Assembly: GCA_039810605.1 (NCBI GenBank)
Contig: JBDHXH010000005.1
Coordinates: forward strand, 1 to 64,000
Length of the DNA: 64,000 bases
Direction of reading: 5' to 3'
Source: JAGPCH01 sp039810605
GTDB taxonomy: Bacteria > Bacteroidota > Ignavibacteria > Tepidaquicellales > Tepidaquicellaceae
Part shown: positions 36,586 through 45,333 of the stretch, in pieces
How positions within the stretch are numbered: position 1 is the first letter of the stretch
How the letters are laid out: each line of letters starts with the position of its first letter
Translations under genes and position numbers: made by a program
The notes under the pieces: model-generated
What the model was told of the DNA's origin: nothing
The model's input: only the letters and a program-made list of their open reading frames with translations
Databases searched by the model: none

Positions 36586-38019
36586 TCAGGATTTCTTTAA
36601 TGGGTTCTTTATATTTTTCCCCGACCTGTTTCCGAGTCCATCATAAGCGGCATATTTGTAAAGGTCATGAAAAGTGGGGTAGTTGAATACTGTTGCAATT
36701 ATATGGTCCAGAGTTTTATTATCCTGGACTAATGTCATTCCATAATGAATCAATTCAGATGCGTATCGTCCGATTATGTGAACTCCGAGTATAACTTTAG
36801 TCTCATTATCAAATACAATTTTTAAGAAACCGTCATCTGGAGATCCCTGAATTTTCCCGCGTGCAATATCTCGCACACGGCTGATGCCTGTGTTGTAGTT
36901 AATTCCTTTCTCCTTCGCATCCTGTTCCGCTATTCCAACTACTGATACTTCCGGCACTGTGTAGATCCCGTAAGGAAAGACTTTTGGAATTGAATCAAGA
37001 TCTTTGGTATCGAACATGTGGGCGACCGCTACTCTTCCCTGATCCATGCCTGTACTCGCGAGTGTCGGAAAGCCGATGACATCGCCGACTGCGAATATAT
37101 GAGGAATGTTGGTTCTGTATTGTTCATCAACAAGAATTGTTTCCCTTGCCCCGGTTTTGATTCCCGCATTGTCACACTTCAGATCCTTAATGTTTCCGGA
37201 TCTTCCCGCTGCGTATAACACCATATCAACTTCAAGCTTTCCGCCTGTTCTCAAAGTGATCTCAATTTTTTCCGTGATTTTTTTCGGTACGTTGTAACTC
37301 ACCGGAGAAGTATTAAAGAGGATTTCCACTCCCTGCTTTTTGATTTGTTCGACTAATGCGTCTGCTACTTCAAAATCAAGGAAAGGAAGGATATTATCCC
37401 TGTTGTTGATAAGATAAACCTTTACTCCCATTGCCGCATAAATGGTTGCGTATTCAAAGCCTATAACGCCTGCGCCAATCACACACATTGATTTCGGAAA
37501 CTTGTGAATATTCAGTATCGAATCAGAATCATGAATTCTCTTTTTATCAAATGGAATCTCCGGAGGATTGACGGGATACGAGCCGGTTGCGATGAGAATA
37601 TTTTCACCTTTGAGTTTGACTTCATCTTTTCCGCTTACGAGAATTTGATGCGTATCAATGAATGAAGCTGCTCCTTTATATACATCAACACCGTGGCAAT
37701 CGAGATTTCGTTTTACTTCATCTTCCATTTCCTTTCTCGCAACATCACGTCTGTATGTAAAGCGGTCATACTTTGTCTTTCGCGATTTGTTATCTGCTTC
37801 TTCGAAAATATGTTTCTCATACACACGCGAAAAATAGAGTGCAGTTTCTTTCAAAGCTTTCGAAGGCAAGGTACCGGTTTGAACTCCGGCTCCTCCGAGC
37901 AAATCGCTTTTCTCAATGAGTGCGACCGATTTTCCGAAATAAGCCGCTTTCACTGCAGCCTTTTCTCCCGCGGGTCCGGAGCCGATGACTATCAGATCGT
38001 AATCTTTTTTGATTTGCAT
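36586..38019 (-). CDS. sthA: Soluble pyridine nucleotide transhydrogenase-like flavoprotein (SthA family)
   Basis: This 477-residue protein is a two-dinucleotide-binding flavoprotein. The FAD site is IGSGPAGEKAAVKAAYFGK, the NAD(P) site is VIGAGVIGFEYATIYAAMG, and the second FAD motif is IFAVGDVIGFPTLA. The dimerisation domain ends in NYPTFHDLYKYAAYDGLG, typical of SthA. The active-site region reads GGAGVQTGTLPSKALKE: neither redox cysteine of disulfide reductases is present, and even the single cysteine of E. coli SthA (CTHWGT) is replaced. This argues against a disulfide reductase and for a transhydrogenase-type hydride transfer. Known role of the family: interconversion of NADPH and NADH. 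Start at ATG 38019. Confidence 0.82.
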   Translation of the reverse strand: MQIKKDYDLIVIGSGPAGEKAAVKAAYFGKSVALIEKSDLLGGAGVQTGTLPSKALKETALYFSRVYEKHIFEEADNKSRKTKYDRFTYRRDVARKEMEDEVKRNLDCHGVDVYKGAASFIDTHQILVSGKDEVKLKGENILIATGSYPVNPPEIPFDKKRIHDSDSILNIHKFPKSMCVIGAGVIGFEYATIYAAMGVKVYLINNRDNILPFLDFEVADALVEQIKKQGVEILFNTSPVSYNVPKKITEKIEITLRTGGKLEVDMVLYAAGRSGNIKDLKCDNAGIKTGARETILVDEQYRTNIPHIFAVGDVIGFPTLASTGMDQGRVAVAHMFDTKDLDSIPKVFPYGIYTVPEVSVVGIAEQDAKEKGINYNTGISRVRDIARGKIQGSPDDGFLKIVFDNETKVILGVHIIGRYASELIHYGMTLVQDNKTLDHIIATVFNYPTFHDLYKYAAYDGLGNRSGKNIKNPLKKS

Positions 38020-38147
38020 TCGTTTGATTGTTGTTCAGCGTGCGGAGTTGATAGATTGAACGGAGTCTTACATACTGACTTCCAATTAACAAATGAAGGT
38101 CAACCGGCTGAACTGTCAGCTGATTGACCTTCGTAAAAACTAACTGG

Positions 38148-39503
38148 TTATTTGACAAGCATCATTCTTTTTGTTTCGGTGAATTTATTTCCGTTTCCTT
38201 CTGCAGAAATTCTGTAAAAATAAACTCCGCTTGTCAGTGACGACGCATCAAAACTTATGGTGTGATATCCTGATGACATAGGATTGTTTGTTAACGTTGA
38301 GATTTCTTTTCCTGAAATGTCAAAAAGTTTTATGCTGACTTTGCTGTCATAGGGCAAGTCAAAGTTTATCTTTGTTACAGGATTAAACGGATTCGGATAA
38401 TTTTGGGAAACAGCAAATCTATCCGGTGCCCCGATTACAACTTCATTATTAAGATTAAAATATTCGAAAGCTCCGTTATAATCTACCTGTTTGAGTCTGT
38501 AACTGTAAGACCCCGAATTAAGATTTCTGTCTGCATAAGTATAATTGTTTGGAATAACGCTTGTCCCTTTGCCGCTAATCCATGCAACTCGAGTCCATTG
38601 TCCATTCGCCGCAGACCTTTGAATTTCAAATCCGGAGTTATTAGTTTCAGAAGTTGTTGTCCAGTTTAAACTAACATCTCTCTTGTTAACTGTCGAGGTA
38701 AATGATGCGAGTTCAACAGGAAGCAACGGATCGCCATAACCCAATCCTCTGATATCATCCGGAAGGCTGCTTGCAATGAGCACAAACACGCCGGTGGTTG
38801 ATACAGTCATTGCCAGTGAGGAGATATCAGTTGCATAGAAATTCCCGCTTCCGACATATGCAGCTCCGAATATTTCGCCATGAACAAACCCGGATATAGG
38901 AATCGCAGTAGCAACAAATGTTCCTGCGTCAATCTTTTCCATATTGGGAATACTATTTCCCGACCAATGGTAAATGTTATTATCGGAAGAATTGTAAGCT
39001 ATTACTTCTCCGTCGGCTCCAACTGGAAATGGTCCTGCAACAAATGTTGGTGTACCGTTTGTAAGATTTATTGAGTAAATCCTTTCAGCAAATGCTCCTG
39101 CTCCTGCACCGCCGATTGCATAGCATACACCCCCTGAAGTGAATGTTAGCGACGAAAAATTAGCACCCATGCTTCCGATATCCGTGCACACTCCGGTTTC
39201 GGGATTGACGGTAACCAATCTTCGTGGAAAACCTGAAACTCTTAATATCGCATAGTATTGTCCATCAGCGGAGTTCCATGAAATTGAATTAGCTCCCACA
39301 ACCGTAAATCCTGATAGAGTCAGTCTTGTACCGGAGAAAACTGTCCAGGAAGGATCATTGAATATCCAGATCGAGTCCTGAAATGAACTGGTGCCTACAA
39401 TGTATGCGCTGCCGGTTCGCGGGGCTGAAAAGAATAGGGGAATCAAGATGAATACAGAAAACAAAAAATTCATCTTTTGCGCTAAAGTGTTCTTGTTTTT
39501 CAT
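38148..39503 (-). CDS. T9SS cargo protein with beta-propeller-like and fibronectin-like domains
   Basis: This 451-residue secreted protein begins with a signal peptide (hydrophobic residues 11-25, cleavage near SAPRTGSA). The N-terminal ~240 residues are beta-rich with ILRVSGFPRRLVTVNPETG and resemble a small propeller. A conserved module follows at about 255-345: LPVELASFTSTVNKRDVSLNW ... GFEIQRS ... SYSYRLKQVDYNG, shared with the T9SS protein at 44.3 kb. The T9SS type A domain starts FAVSQNYPNPFNPVTKI and ends LTSGVYFYRISAEG ... MMLVK. Substrate or ligand is unknown. Confidence 0.85.
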   Translation of the reverse strand: MKNKNTLAQKMNFLFSVFILIPLFFSAPRTGSAYIVGTSSFQDSIWIFNDPSWTVFSGTRLTLSGFTVVGANSISWNSADGQYYAILRVSGFPRRLVTVNPETGVCTDIGSMGANFSSLTFTSGGVCYAIGGAGAGAFAERIYSINLTNGTPTFVAGPFPVGADGEVIAYNSSDNNIYHWSGNSIPNMEKIDAGTFVATAIPISGFVHGEIFGAAYVGSGNFYATDISSLAMTVSTTGVFVLIASSLPDDIRGLGYGDPLLPVELASFTSTVNKRDVSLNWTTTSETNNSGFEIQRSAANGQWTRVAWISGKGTSVIPNNYTYADRNLNSGSYSYRLKQVDYNGAFEYFNLNNEVVIGAPDRFAVSQNYPNPFNPVTKINFDLPYDSKVSIKLFDISGKEISTLTNNPMSSGYHTISFDASSLTSGVYFYRISAEGNGNKFTETKRMMLVK

Positions 39504-39838
39504 TTCGATTAGTTTTTAGTTAATGAATGATTTTGTGGGAACATCTTCCGAATAGACAAATTTTTGAAGTTGCTTACTGAAGTTTAAATTGTTGCGGCTA
39601 ATAATTATCAGCGAAGAAGAATTGTATCCAACCGGTAACTTCCTGATTAAATTCATAAAATAATTTCTTATCAGGGAATGATAGTTTCATTTGTTTGTAA
39701 TATAAAAATTATGCTTTCTAAAAACAAACTGAAATTAGAAAGATGGGAACTTACGCAAACCCATGCATAAAAAAAGTACCGGACAAGTTTAATACATTGC
39801 CCGGTACACTTGAAGGAATACCAATTTTACGACTAAAC
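39504..39838. other. Intergenic region holding a terminator, otherwise nothing seen
   Basis: About 335 bp between the start of the T9SS cargo gene and the stop of the short dockerin-like gene. It holds the minus-strand terminator at 39769-39807 and must hold the promoter of the T9SS cargo gene. No coding frame is convincing. Confidence 0.5.
39769..39807 (-). terminator. Rho-independent terminator of the short dockerin-like gene
   Basis: On the minus strand the stem GTACCGGGCAA pairs with TTGTCCGGTAC (ten or eleven pairs with one G-T) around a loop of about ten bases and runs into seven T residues. It lies about 30 bp after the stop of the gene at 39839. A near-identical copy follows the neighbouring paralogue at 40559-40597. 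Confidence 0.85.
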
Positions 39839-40513
39839 TTACGGAGTAATTTCAGCTACAAAACCTGCAGCATTGTTGGATGCGATAACTAGGTCTCCAA
39901 CATCAACGATGTCGTCACCGGTTAGATCTGTATCTACATATCCGGAAACAAAATTTGTTGCATCCACAAAAACGAGAATGATATCGGAAACTTCTACCTT
40001 CCCGTCCTGATTCACATCTCCGCTGTAACAGCAGTATTTTCCGAACTTAAGGACAGAATTATCTCCATAAGTTTGCGCCTGTGCGGTCGTGAAATCATAA
40101 TTAGTTGTTGAATTCAAGGTAAAATTAACAGGAGAAGAACTCCACGTTTCAAGTGCATTTCTGTGAATGAGCTGTATATAATACAATCCGGGTGTAGTTA
40201 AAGGATAACTGGCTAAGCCATTTCCTGAACTGTTCAAAGAAACAGCACCTGCATCAACCAGTGCATAAGGAGAATAGCTGTATCTCAAATTTACACCCAT
40301 AACATCTGGAACCTGTGTCGTTCCGTCCCAGAAGCCTTCAATGCCAACCGTTAAATCAAGAGAAAAAATAGCGGCTTCGCTATTGAGTTTTAGGTTTTGT
40401 GCAATAATGTCGCCATTGCTCCAGGTATTTACGGATGTGTTGTTGGTCCATTGTGAAAATACACTGGGGGACATTATCAGTAGTAACACAATACACAGAA
40501 TAAATTTGCTCAT
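39839..40513 (-). CDS. Short dockerin-like module protein, internally deleted paralogue of its neighbour
   Basis: I start at ATG 40513 (MSKFILCIVLLLIMSPSVFS signal peptide); the in-frame start at 40576 lies inside the upstream terminator. The 224-residue protein consists of the signal peptide, a short QWTNNTSVNT segment and then only the shared C-terminal module: GIEGFWDGTTQV, HRNALETWSS, and two dockerin-like loops (GDVNQDGKVEVSD and TDLTGDDIVDVGDL). Signal and module are near-identical to those of the neighbouring 648-residue protein, but about 420 residues of its propeller are missing. The joint falls between NTSVNT and WSNGDIIAQN. Either a free-standing docking subunit or a decaying duplicate; the reading frame is intact. 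Confidence 0.8.
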   Translation of the reverse strand: MSKFILCIVLLLIMSPSVFSQWTNNTSVNTWSNGDIIAQNLKLNSEAAIFSLDLTVGIEGFWDGTTQVPDVMGVNLRYSYSPYALVDAGAVSLNSSGNGLASYPLTTPGLYYIQLIHRNALETWSSSPVNFTLNSTTNYDFTTAQAQTYGDNSVLKFGKYCCYSGDVNQDGKVEVSDIILVFVDATNFVSGYVDTDLTGDDIVDVGDLVIASNNAAGFVAEITP

Positions 40514-40558
40514 GATTATTTTTTTTATATTTATGATTGAATGCGAAGGTGTATGCAT

Positions 40559-40597
40559 AAAAAAAGTACCGGACAAGTTTAAAACATTGCCCGGTAC
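40559..40597 (-). terminator. Rho-independent terminator of the long dockerin-like gene
   Basis: Same hairpin as at 39769-39807, with one visible substitution in the loop (TTTAAAACA versus TTTAATACA) and a poly-T tail on the minus strand. It lies about 30 bp after the stop at 40629 and immediately upstream of the short paralogue. This is evidence that the two genes arose by tandem duplication including the terminator. Confidence 0.85.
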
Positions 40598-40628
40598 ACT
40601 TGAAGGAATACCAATTTTACAACTAAAC

Positions 40629-42575
40629 TTACGGGGTAATTGCAGTTACAAAATTTGCAGCATTGTTGAATGCGATAGTTATGTCAGAAAGATCAACGAA
40701 GCTGTCACCGTTTACATCGGTTGCAACATATCCGGAAACAAAACCTGCTGCGTCATTGTAAGCTGCAAGGATGTCAGACAAATCTATTGACCCGTCCTTG
40801 ATTATCTCTCCGCTGTAGCAGCAGTATTTTCCCGACTTAAGGACAGAATTATTTCCAAAAGTTTGTGCCTGCGAACCGGTAAAATCATAAACAGTTGTTG
40901 AAGTCTTGTTAATATTAACAGGAGAAGAACTCCACGTTTCAAGAGCATTTCTGTGAATGAGCTGTATATAATAATTGCCGGTTGGAGCAAGAGTATAATT
41001 TGCTACGGCATTTCCTGAACTGCTCAAATAAACTTTATCTTCATCAATTTGTGCATACGGAGGAATGCTGCTTCTCAAATTTACTCTCATCGTATCCTGC
41101 ACCTGCGTTGCTCCATTCCAGAAGCCTTCAATGCCCGCGGTCAAATCGAGAAGGCAAGCTCCGACTTCGCCATTGAGTTTTAGATTTTGTGCAATAATGT
41201 CGCCATTGCTCCATGCCATGACGGTGTTTCCGGTTAGCTTATTCATAGAAGCCTGCTTTCTGATTTTGGATGTTGAAGATGAGCTAGCCTCGATAGTATC
41301 GCCTGTCCAGTGAGGAACTGAAGAAGGTCCCGTCCTCAATGCGAGCACGTGAGCAAATGCGCTTCCGTTCATACTTTCTGTATATGACACTACAACGTTA
41401 GTATCATAAGCAAAAGCAGAAAGGAAACTCAACTGATTGTTATCCATATTCTTAAAAGTCTTTCCGCTGCTGCCCCACTGCGCGTTACCTGTTGCATCGA
41501 ATTTCTGTCCGTTAAGTCCACCGACGACAGTCTGTCCGCCATTAGTTTCGGTCCAGAACATTACTGTTTCACCGGTCGGCTTCACGAATGTTACAGTTGG
41601 CAAGAAATGATTATTTGATGAAAGCGTGCTGCCCTCTGAACCATTCTTCGGAAACTGAATTACACCGGCAGAGTTTATTCTCTGTGTCCACGCGCTCTGT
41701 CTTGCATTTGCATCTCTGTCATCTACCCAGCACATTACTGCTCCGTCATTTCCGTCGCTTGCTAAATAAGGGATGAAACTTATTCCCGCGACTCTTCCGA
41801 GATTCTGAATTGTATCCTGGGGATTTGACCATTGAATAGCTCCGGTAGATGAAAATTTTTGCGTGAAAATTTTTATTGAACTTGTCGTTACAATATTACC
41901 AATGTAATTTTGCCAGATCATAATGACGCTTCCGTTATCTGACTTTACCATTCTCATGTTATTAGAATTCTCTGTTCCCGTTCCGCGAATTTTTATAAGA
42001 GTAGAAAATTGCGGGACACCTGCTGCATTTAATTTTTGCATGGCGATTCTTGTAGGCGAAGAAGAATAAGACCACGCAAAGAAATAATTTCCGTCTGAAG
42101 TCGCGCAGCAAACCGGAATGTTCTGTGAGATAGTAGTTGTATCTGTTAATGAAACGCCGTTAGGTCCCCACAAGAATGTTCCATCGGGTGCAATGAGATA
42201 TGCACTCGGATTGAGCACCGGTCCATTTCTTAAGTCCGTGAAAACGATTACTGCATTATCTGAAGCGTCAACATCAATGTTGAAATCCTGCAGAGAAGTA
42301 TTTTGTGCAAAAGCGCTGATTAGCAAACCCTGGTTAGCCCACATCTTTCTTCCTGCCGCATCTAACCTTTGAAGATATACCTTATAATTAGGCAATCTGT
42401 TATCAAACCACATGATGTAACATCCACCATCGGACGTTGAAGCTACCTTGGGTGTAGCCTGATCACCCGTTGTATCGCAAATTGCGGTATTTACGGATGT
42501 GTTGTTGGTCCATTGTGAAAATACACTGGGGGACATTATCAGTAGTAACACAATGCACAGAATAACTTTCCTCAT
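40629..42575 (-). CDS. Secreted beta-propeller protein with dockerin-like C-terminal module
   Basis: This 648-residue protein starts with a signal peptide (MRKVILCIVLLLIMSPSVFSQ). Residues about 30-460 form a repetitive beta-rich region with motifs such as GGCYIMWFDNRLPNYKVYLQ, DAAGRKMWANQG and AVMCWVDDRDANARQSAW, consistent with a propeller. The final ~180 residues are the shared module (GIEGFWNGATQV, HRNALETWSS, and the two calcium-loop repeats). The first loop is degenerate: GEIIKDGSIDLSD has Glu and Ile where the Asp and Asn ligands are in its paralogues; the second (TDVNGDSFVDLSD) is intact. No T9SS domain. Its terminator is shared in sequence with the adjacent paralogue. Confidence 0.82.
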   Translation of the reverse strand: MRKVILCIVLLLIMSPSVFSQWTNNTSVNTAICDTTGDQATPKVASTSDGGCYIMWFDNRLPNYKVYLQRLDAAGRKMWANQGLLISAFAQNTSLQDFNIDVDASDNAVIVFTDLRNGPVLNPSAYLIAPDGTFLWGPNGVSLTDTTTISQNIPVCCATSDGNYFFAWSYSSSPTRIAMQKLNAAGVPQFSTLIKIRGTGTENSNNMRMVKSDNGSVIMIWQNYIGNIVTTSSIKIFTQKFSSTGAIQWSNPQDTIQNLGRVAGISFIPYLASDGNDGAVMCWVDDRDANARQSAWTQRINSAGVIQFPKNGSEGSTLSSNNHFLPTVTFVKPTGETVMFWTETNGGQTVVGGLNGQKFDATGNAQWGSSGKTFKNMDNNQLSFLSAFAYDTNVVVSYTESMNGSAFAHVLALRTGPSSVPHWTGDTIEASSSSTSKIRKQASMNKLTGNTVMAWSNGDIIAQNLKLNGEVGACLLDLTAGIEGFWNGATQVQDTMRVNLRSSIPPYAQIDEDKVYLSSSGNAVANYTLAPTGNYYIQLIHRNALETWSSSPVNINKTSTTVYDFTGSQAQTFGNNSVLKSGKYCCYSGEIIKDGSIDLSDILAAYNDAAGFVSGYVATDVNGDSFVDLSDITIAFNNAANFVTAITP

Positions 42576-42720
42576 GATTATTTTTTTTGTATTTATGAAA
42601 TTGAATACAAAATATTAATAATGCTTTGTCATAGCAAAGAAGGTTTCAAAGTCAAATACCCGTTGAAATGATTATTGTATTTTTAAAGGAATTGATATTT
42701 TAACATAAAAGTAAGTTTTA

Positions 42721-44193
42721 TTGGCTAAAATGAATCATCGCAAATCACCATTGAAAACTACACATTCGAAGCTTGAATCGCTATTGAAAGTACTTAAAGA
42801 GAGTGAACTGAAAGAGTTCAGAAAGTTCATCAATTCACCTGTCTATTCAAAAGGAAGGTCTTATGATGCGATTCTCAAACATTATCTGAAGATCATAAAA
42901 AGCAAAAGAAAATACACCGGAGCACCGGCTCACAGCCAGGTCAGCAGATCAATGAAAAACAGAACTTCAGAATTGTATAAGCTTGCCGAAGAATTTCTGA
43001 TATTCGTTTCTCTTAGAAAGAAAGAAATTGAAAAGGACATATTGCTTCTTGAAGAGATGAACGAAAGAAAACTGAACAGGGGCTTCAAGAACAAAATCAG
43101 GCAAACTGAAAGACAGATAAACTCGCTAAGTATCGGAGATGAAAAATTTCAGCAACATTTCGCTGCAGCAAAATTGAACATCTCATTTCTAAAAGAGAAC
43201 CTTTCGTTTGAAAAAATTTATGCGCCATATCATGAATTTACAACGAATTTTGTCTGTGTTTTCCTGACTAACCTGTTTGATTTCGGGATTGAATTCATAC
43301 AGCAAGAAATGGCAAACAAGAAATATGAATTCAATATCGCGAAGGAGTTGATTTCAAAAATTAATCTTGAAGAGTTAATGAAATTTGTAGAGTCAATGGA
43401 AGGGAAGCTATTCAGGCTGACAGCGATGAGTTATTATTTCTACAAAGCTTTTGAAAATCCGTCAGATGAAAAAAATTATTTCAAAGCGCGGAAGATTTTT
43501 GAGAAGTTAAGGGGCAGCTTGAGCGCCGAGATGCTTTTATCGAATTACAATACAATGACCAATTATTGTATCATTCGTCAAAATCAGGGTGAGAAAAAAT
43601 TTCTCGAGGAGATCTTTGAAGTTTACAATGAAAGACTAAAACTTGGAATCTATTCCGGTGATAATGAAAAAGCTTTTCCTGCAGGCACGTTCCGAAATTA
43701 TGTTATGCTTGGGACGATGATGAAGAAAACCGCATGGACAAATGAGTTTATCAGACGTTACTCAAAAGAATTATCTCCCGAGAATCGCGATGATGCAGTA
43801 AAGATTTCATATTCAAGACTTGAATTCGCAAACAGGAATTACGAAAAGGTTCTGAAAAATCTAAAGGACCTTAAGGATAGTAAAGGTGCAACATATCTGC
43901 ATTATTGTGATTGCTCGGTTTTGAAATTGTGTTCGTATTATGAAACGGAGATGTTAGATGAAGCTTATTCAGAAATTGACAAGCTTAGACATTACCTGAA
44001 AAATCATTCGGAGATTCCGAAGATTCACAAAGAATATTTTGTGAATTTTGTAAGAATATATCAGAGGCTGCTTAATTCCAAATCAAAGTTCCGGAAGCAG
44101 GGCAATGACCTGATGCCATTGATGGAGAATACGAAGCATATTTCGAGCAGGCTGTGGCTTGAAGAAAAAATATTGGAACTTGCAGAAAAATAA
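42721..44193 (+). CDS. Helical protein of unknown function with conserved SPxxxKxR-type N-terminal motif
   Basis: This protein of about 490 residues is predominantly helical and charged, without signal peptide or transmembrane segment. The N-terminus (KLESLLKVLKESELKEF followed by KFINSPVYSKGRS) matches a motif I know from many uncharacterised Bacteroidota and Ignavibacteria proteins (LLK...EL..F..F..SPYFNK.R). The remainder is solenoid-like helices, perhaps TPR-related (LKNLKDLKDSKGATYLHYCD near 380-400). The start is TTG at 42721 or ATG at 42730; neither is decided by a strong ribosome-binding site. It is divergent from the dockerin-like pair (about 145 bp gap). I cannot assign a function. 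Confidence 0.65.
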   Translation: MAKMNHRKSPLKTTHSKLESLLKVLKESELKEFRKFINSPVYSKGRSYDAILKHYLKIIKSKRKYTGAPAHSQVSRSMKNRTSELYKLAEEFLIFVSLRKKEIEKDILLLEEMNERKLNRGFKNKIRQTERQINSLSIGDEKFQQHFAAAKLNISFLKENLSFEKIYAPYHEFTTNFVCVFLTNLFDFGIEFIQQEMANKKYEFNIAKELISKINLEELMKFVESMEGKLFRLTAMSYYFYKAFENPSDEKNYFKARKIFEKLRGSLSAEMLLSNYNTMTNYCIIRQNQGEKKFLEEIFEVYNERLKLGIYSGDNEKAFPAGTFRNYVMLGTMMKKTAWTNEFIRRYSKELSPENRDDAVKISYSRLEFANRNYEKVLKNLKDLKDSKGATYLHYCDCSVLKLCSYYETEMLDEAYSEIDKLRHYLKNHSEIPKIHKEYFVNFVRIYQRLLNSKSKFRKQGNDLMPLMENTKHISSRLWLEEKILELAEK

Positions 44194-44307
44194 TTCGGAG
44201 ATGCCTCCGGAACTTTGGATTTAGTCAACTCGCAACAGCAGCATTAACAAACATCTGCCGCCACCTTTTGAGCAGCAGCAGAGTGTTTGACATCAAGCAA
44301 GAAGAAG

Positions 44308-45333
44308 TCATTTAATCATGGACATCTTCATTATCCGAGTAAAAGTATTTGCTCCTGATTCCAGCTGCAGTTTATAAAAATAAATTCCGCTTGAAAGATT
44401 GCTTCCATCAAAATTAATGTTATAGTATCCCGCTGATTTGTATTCATTGAGGAGTTGTGAAATTTGCCTTCCATTAATATCATAAATGAGCAGTTTCACA
44501 ATGCCTCCTTCCGGAATGCTATACTCTATCCGCGTGGTTGGATTGAAAGGGTTCGGGAAATTTTGAGATAAATCAAATCCGTTAGCCGCCGAAACAACCA
44601 CGTCATTATCCAGCAAATAGTATTTGAAGTTTCCGTTAAAGTCAATTTGTTTCAATCTGTAATTGTAACTTCCATGCTGAAGTCCCTTGTCAATGAATGA
44701 ATAAGAAACCGGCTCTGATGAATTTCCGGAACCTGCAACAGTTCCTTTCAAAGTCCAGGAGTTTTCTCCTGCAACAGATCTTTCAACTTCAAATGCAGAA
44801 TTGTTAACTTCGGCATTTGTAGTCCAATTAAGAGTTACATTGTTTCTGCTGACTAATGAAACGAAAGAGCTAAGTTCAACAGGTAAAGCCCAGTCGAAAT
44901 AGAGAATCAACAGAGAAAATTCCCCGTTGCAGTCTGTTGCTTTGCAAATCAATACTCCTGCAAATCCTGTTTCCGGAGTAGTTTCAAAATGATTAAGCTG
45001 TGCCTGCGGACATGTGCATGGGAGCAATGGTGAAAAATTTAATCCTGCCAGAGGACCTGCACCCCAGGGAGGAGATGGTGAAAATGATGTGCTTGGAGAA
45101 AGACTATAAGATATGTCAGTACATCCATCGGGATCAACTGCATTATAGTCAAATTCAAAATGGTCGAATGCTCCAAACGAGACCAGACCTCCGTTATGTA
45201 TGCTATAACTTGTCGGCTGTCCGTTTACCATCGCGTTTGAAATTACGAATACAGGCGGCGCACAATACGATGATGAGGAAATGATCAACACGCTTATGAC
45301 CACCAATGCGGGTGTGAAATATATGTTTTTCAT
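44308..45333 (-). CDS. T9SS cargo protein with fibronectin-like module
   Basis: This 341-residue protein has a signal peptide (TPALVVISVLIISSSSYCA). A short Cys-containing N-terminal domain follows (about 25-150) with LPCTCPQAQLNHFETTPE and GVLICKATDCNGEFSLL. The module LPVELSSFVSLVSRNNVTLNW ... FEVERSV ... YNYRLKQIDFNG comes next and is shared with the T9SS protein at 38.1 kb. The C-terminus is a T9SS type A sorting domain: FDLSQNFPNPFNPTTRI to LSSGIYFYKLQLES, ending MKMSMIK. It is likely a surface-displayed or secreted protein of unknown function, convergent with the 490-residue gene. Confidence 0.85.
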   Translation of the reverse strand: MKNIYFTPALVVISVLIISSSSYCAPPVFVISNAMVNGQPTSYSIHNGGLVSFGAFDHFEFDYNAVDPDGCTDISYSLSPSTSFSPSPPWGAGPLAGLNFSPLLPCTCPQAQLNHFETTPETGFAGVLICKATDCNGEFSLLILYFDWALPVELSSFVSLVSRNNVTLNWTTNAEVNNSAFEVERSVAGENSWTLKGTVAGSGNSSEPVSYSFIDKGLQHGSYNYRLKQIDFNGNFKYYLLDNDVVVSAANGFDLSQNFPNPFNPTTRIEYSIPEGGIVKLLIYDINGRQISQLLNEYKSAGYYNINFDGSNLSSGIYFYKLQLESGANTFTRIMKMSMIK

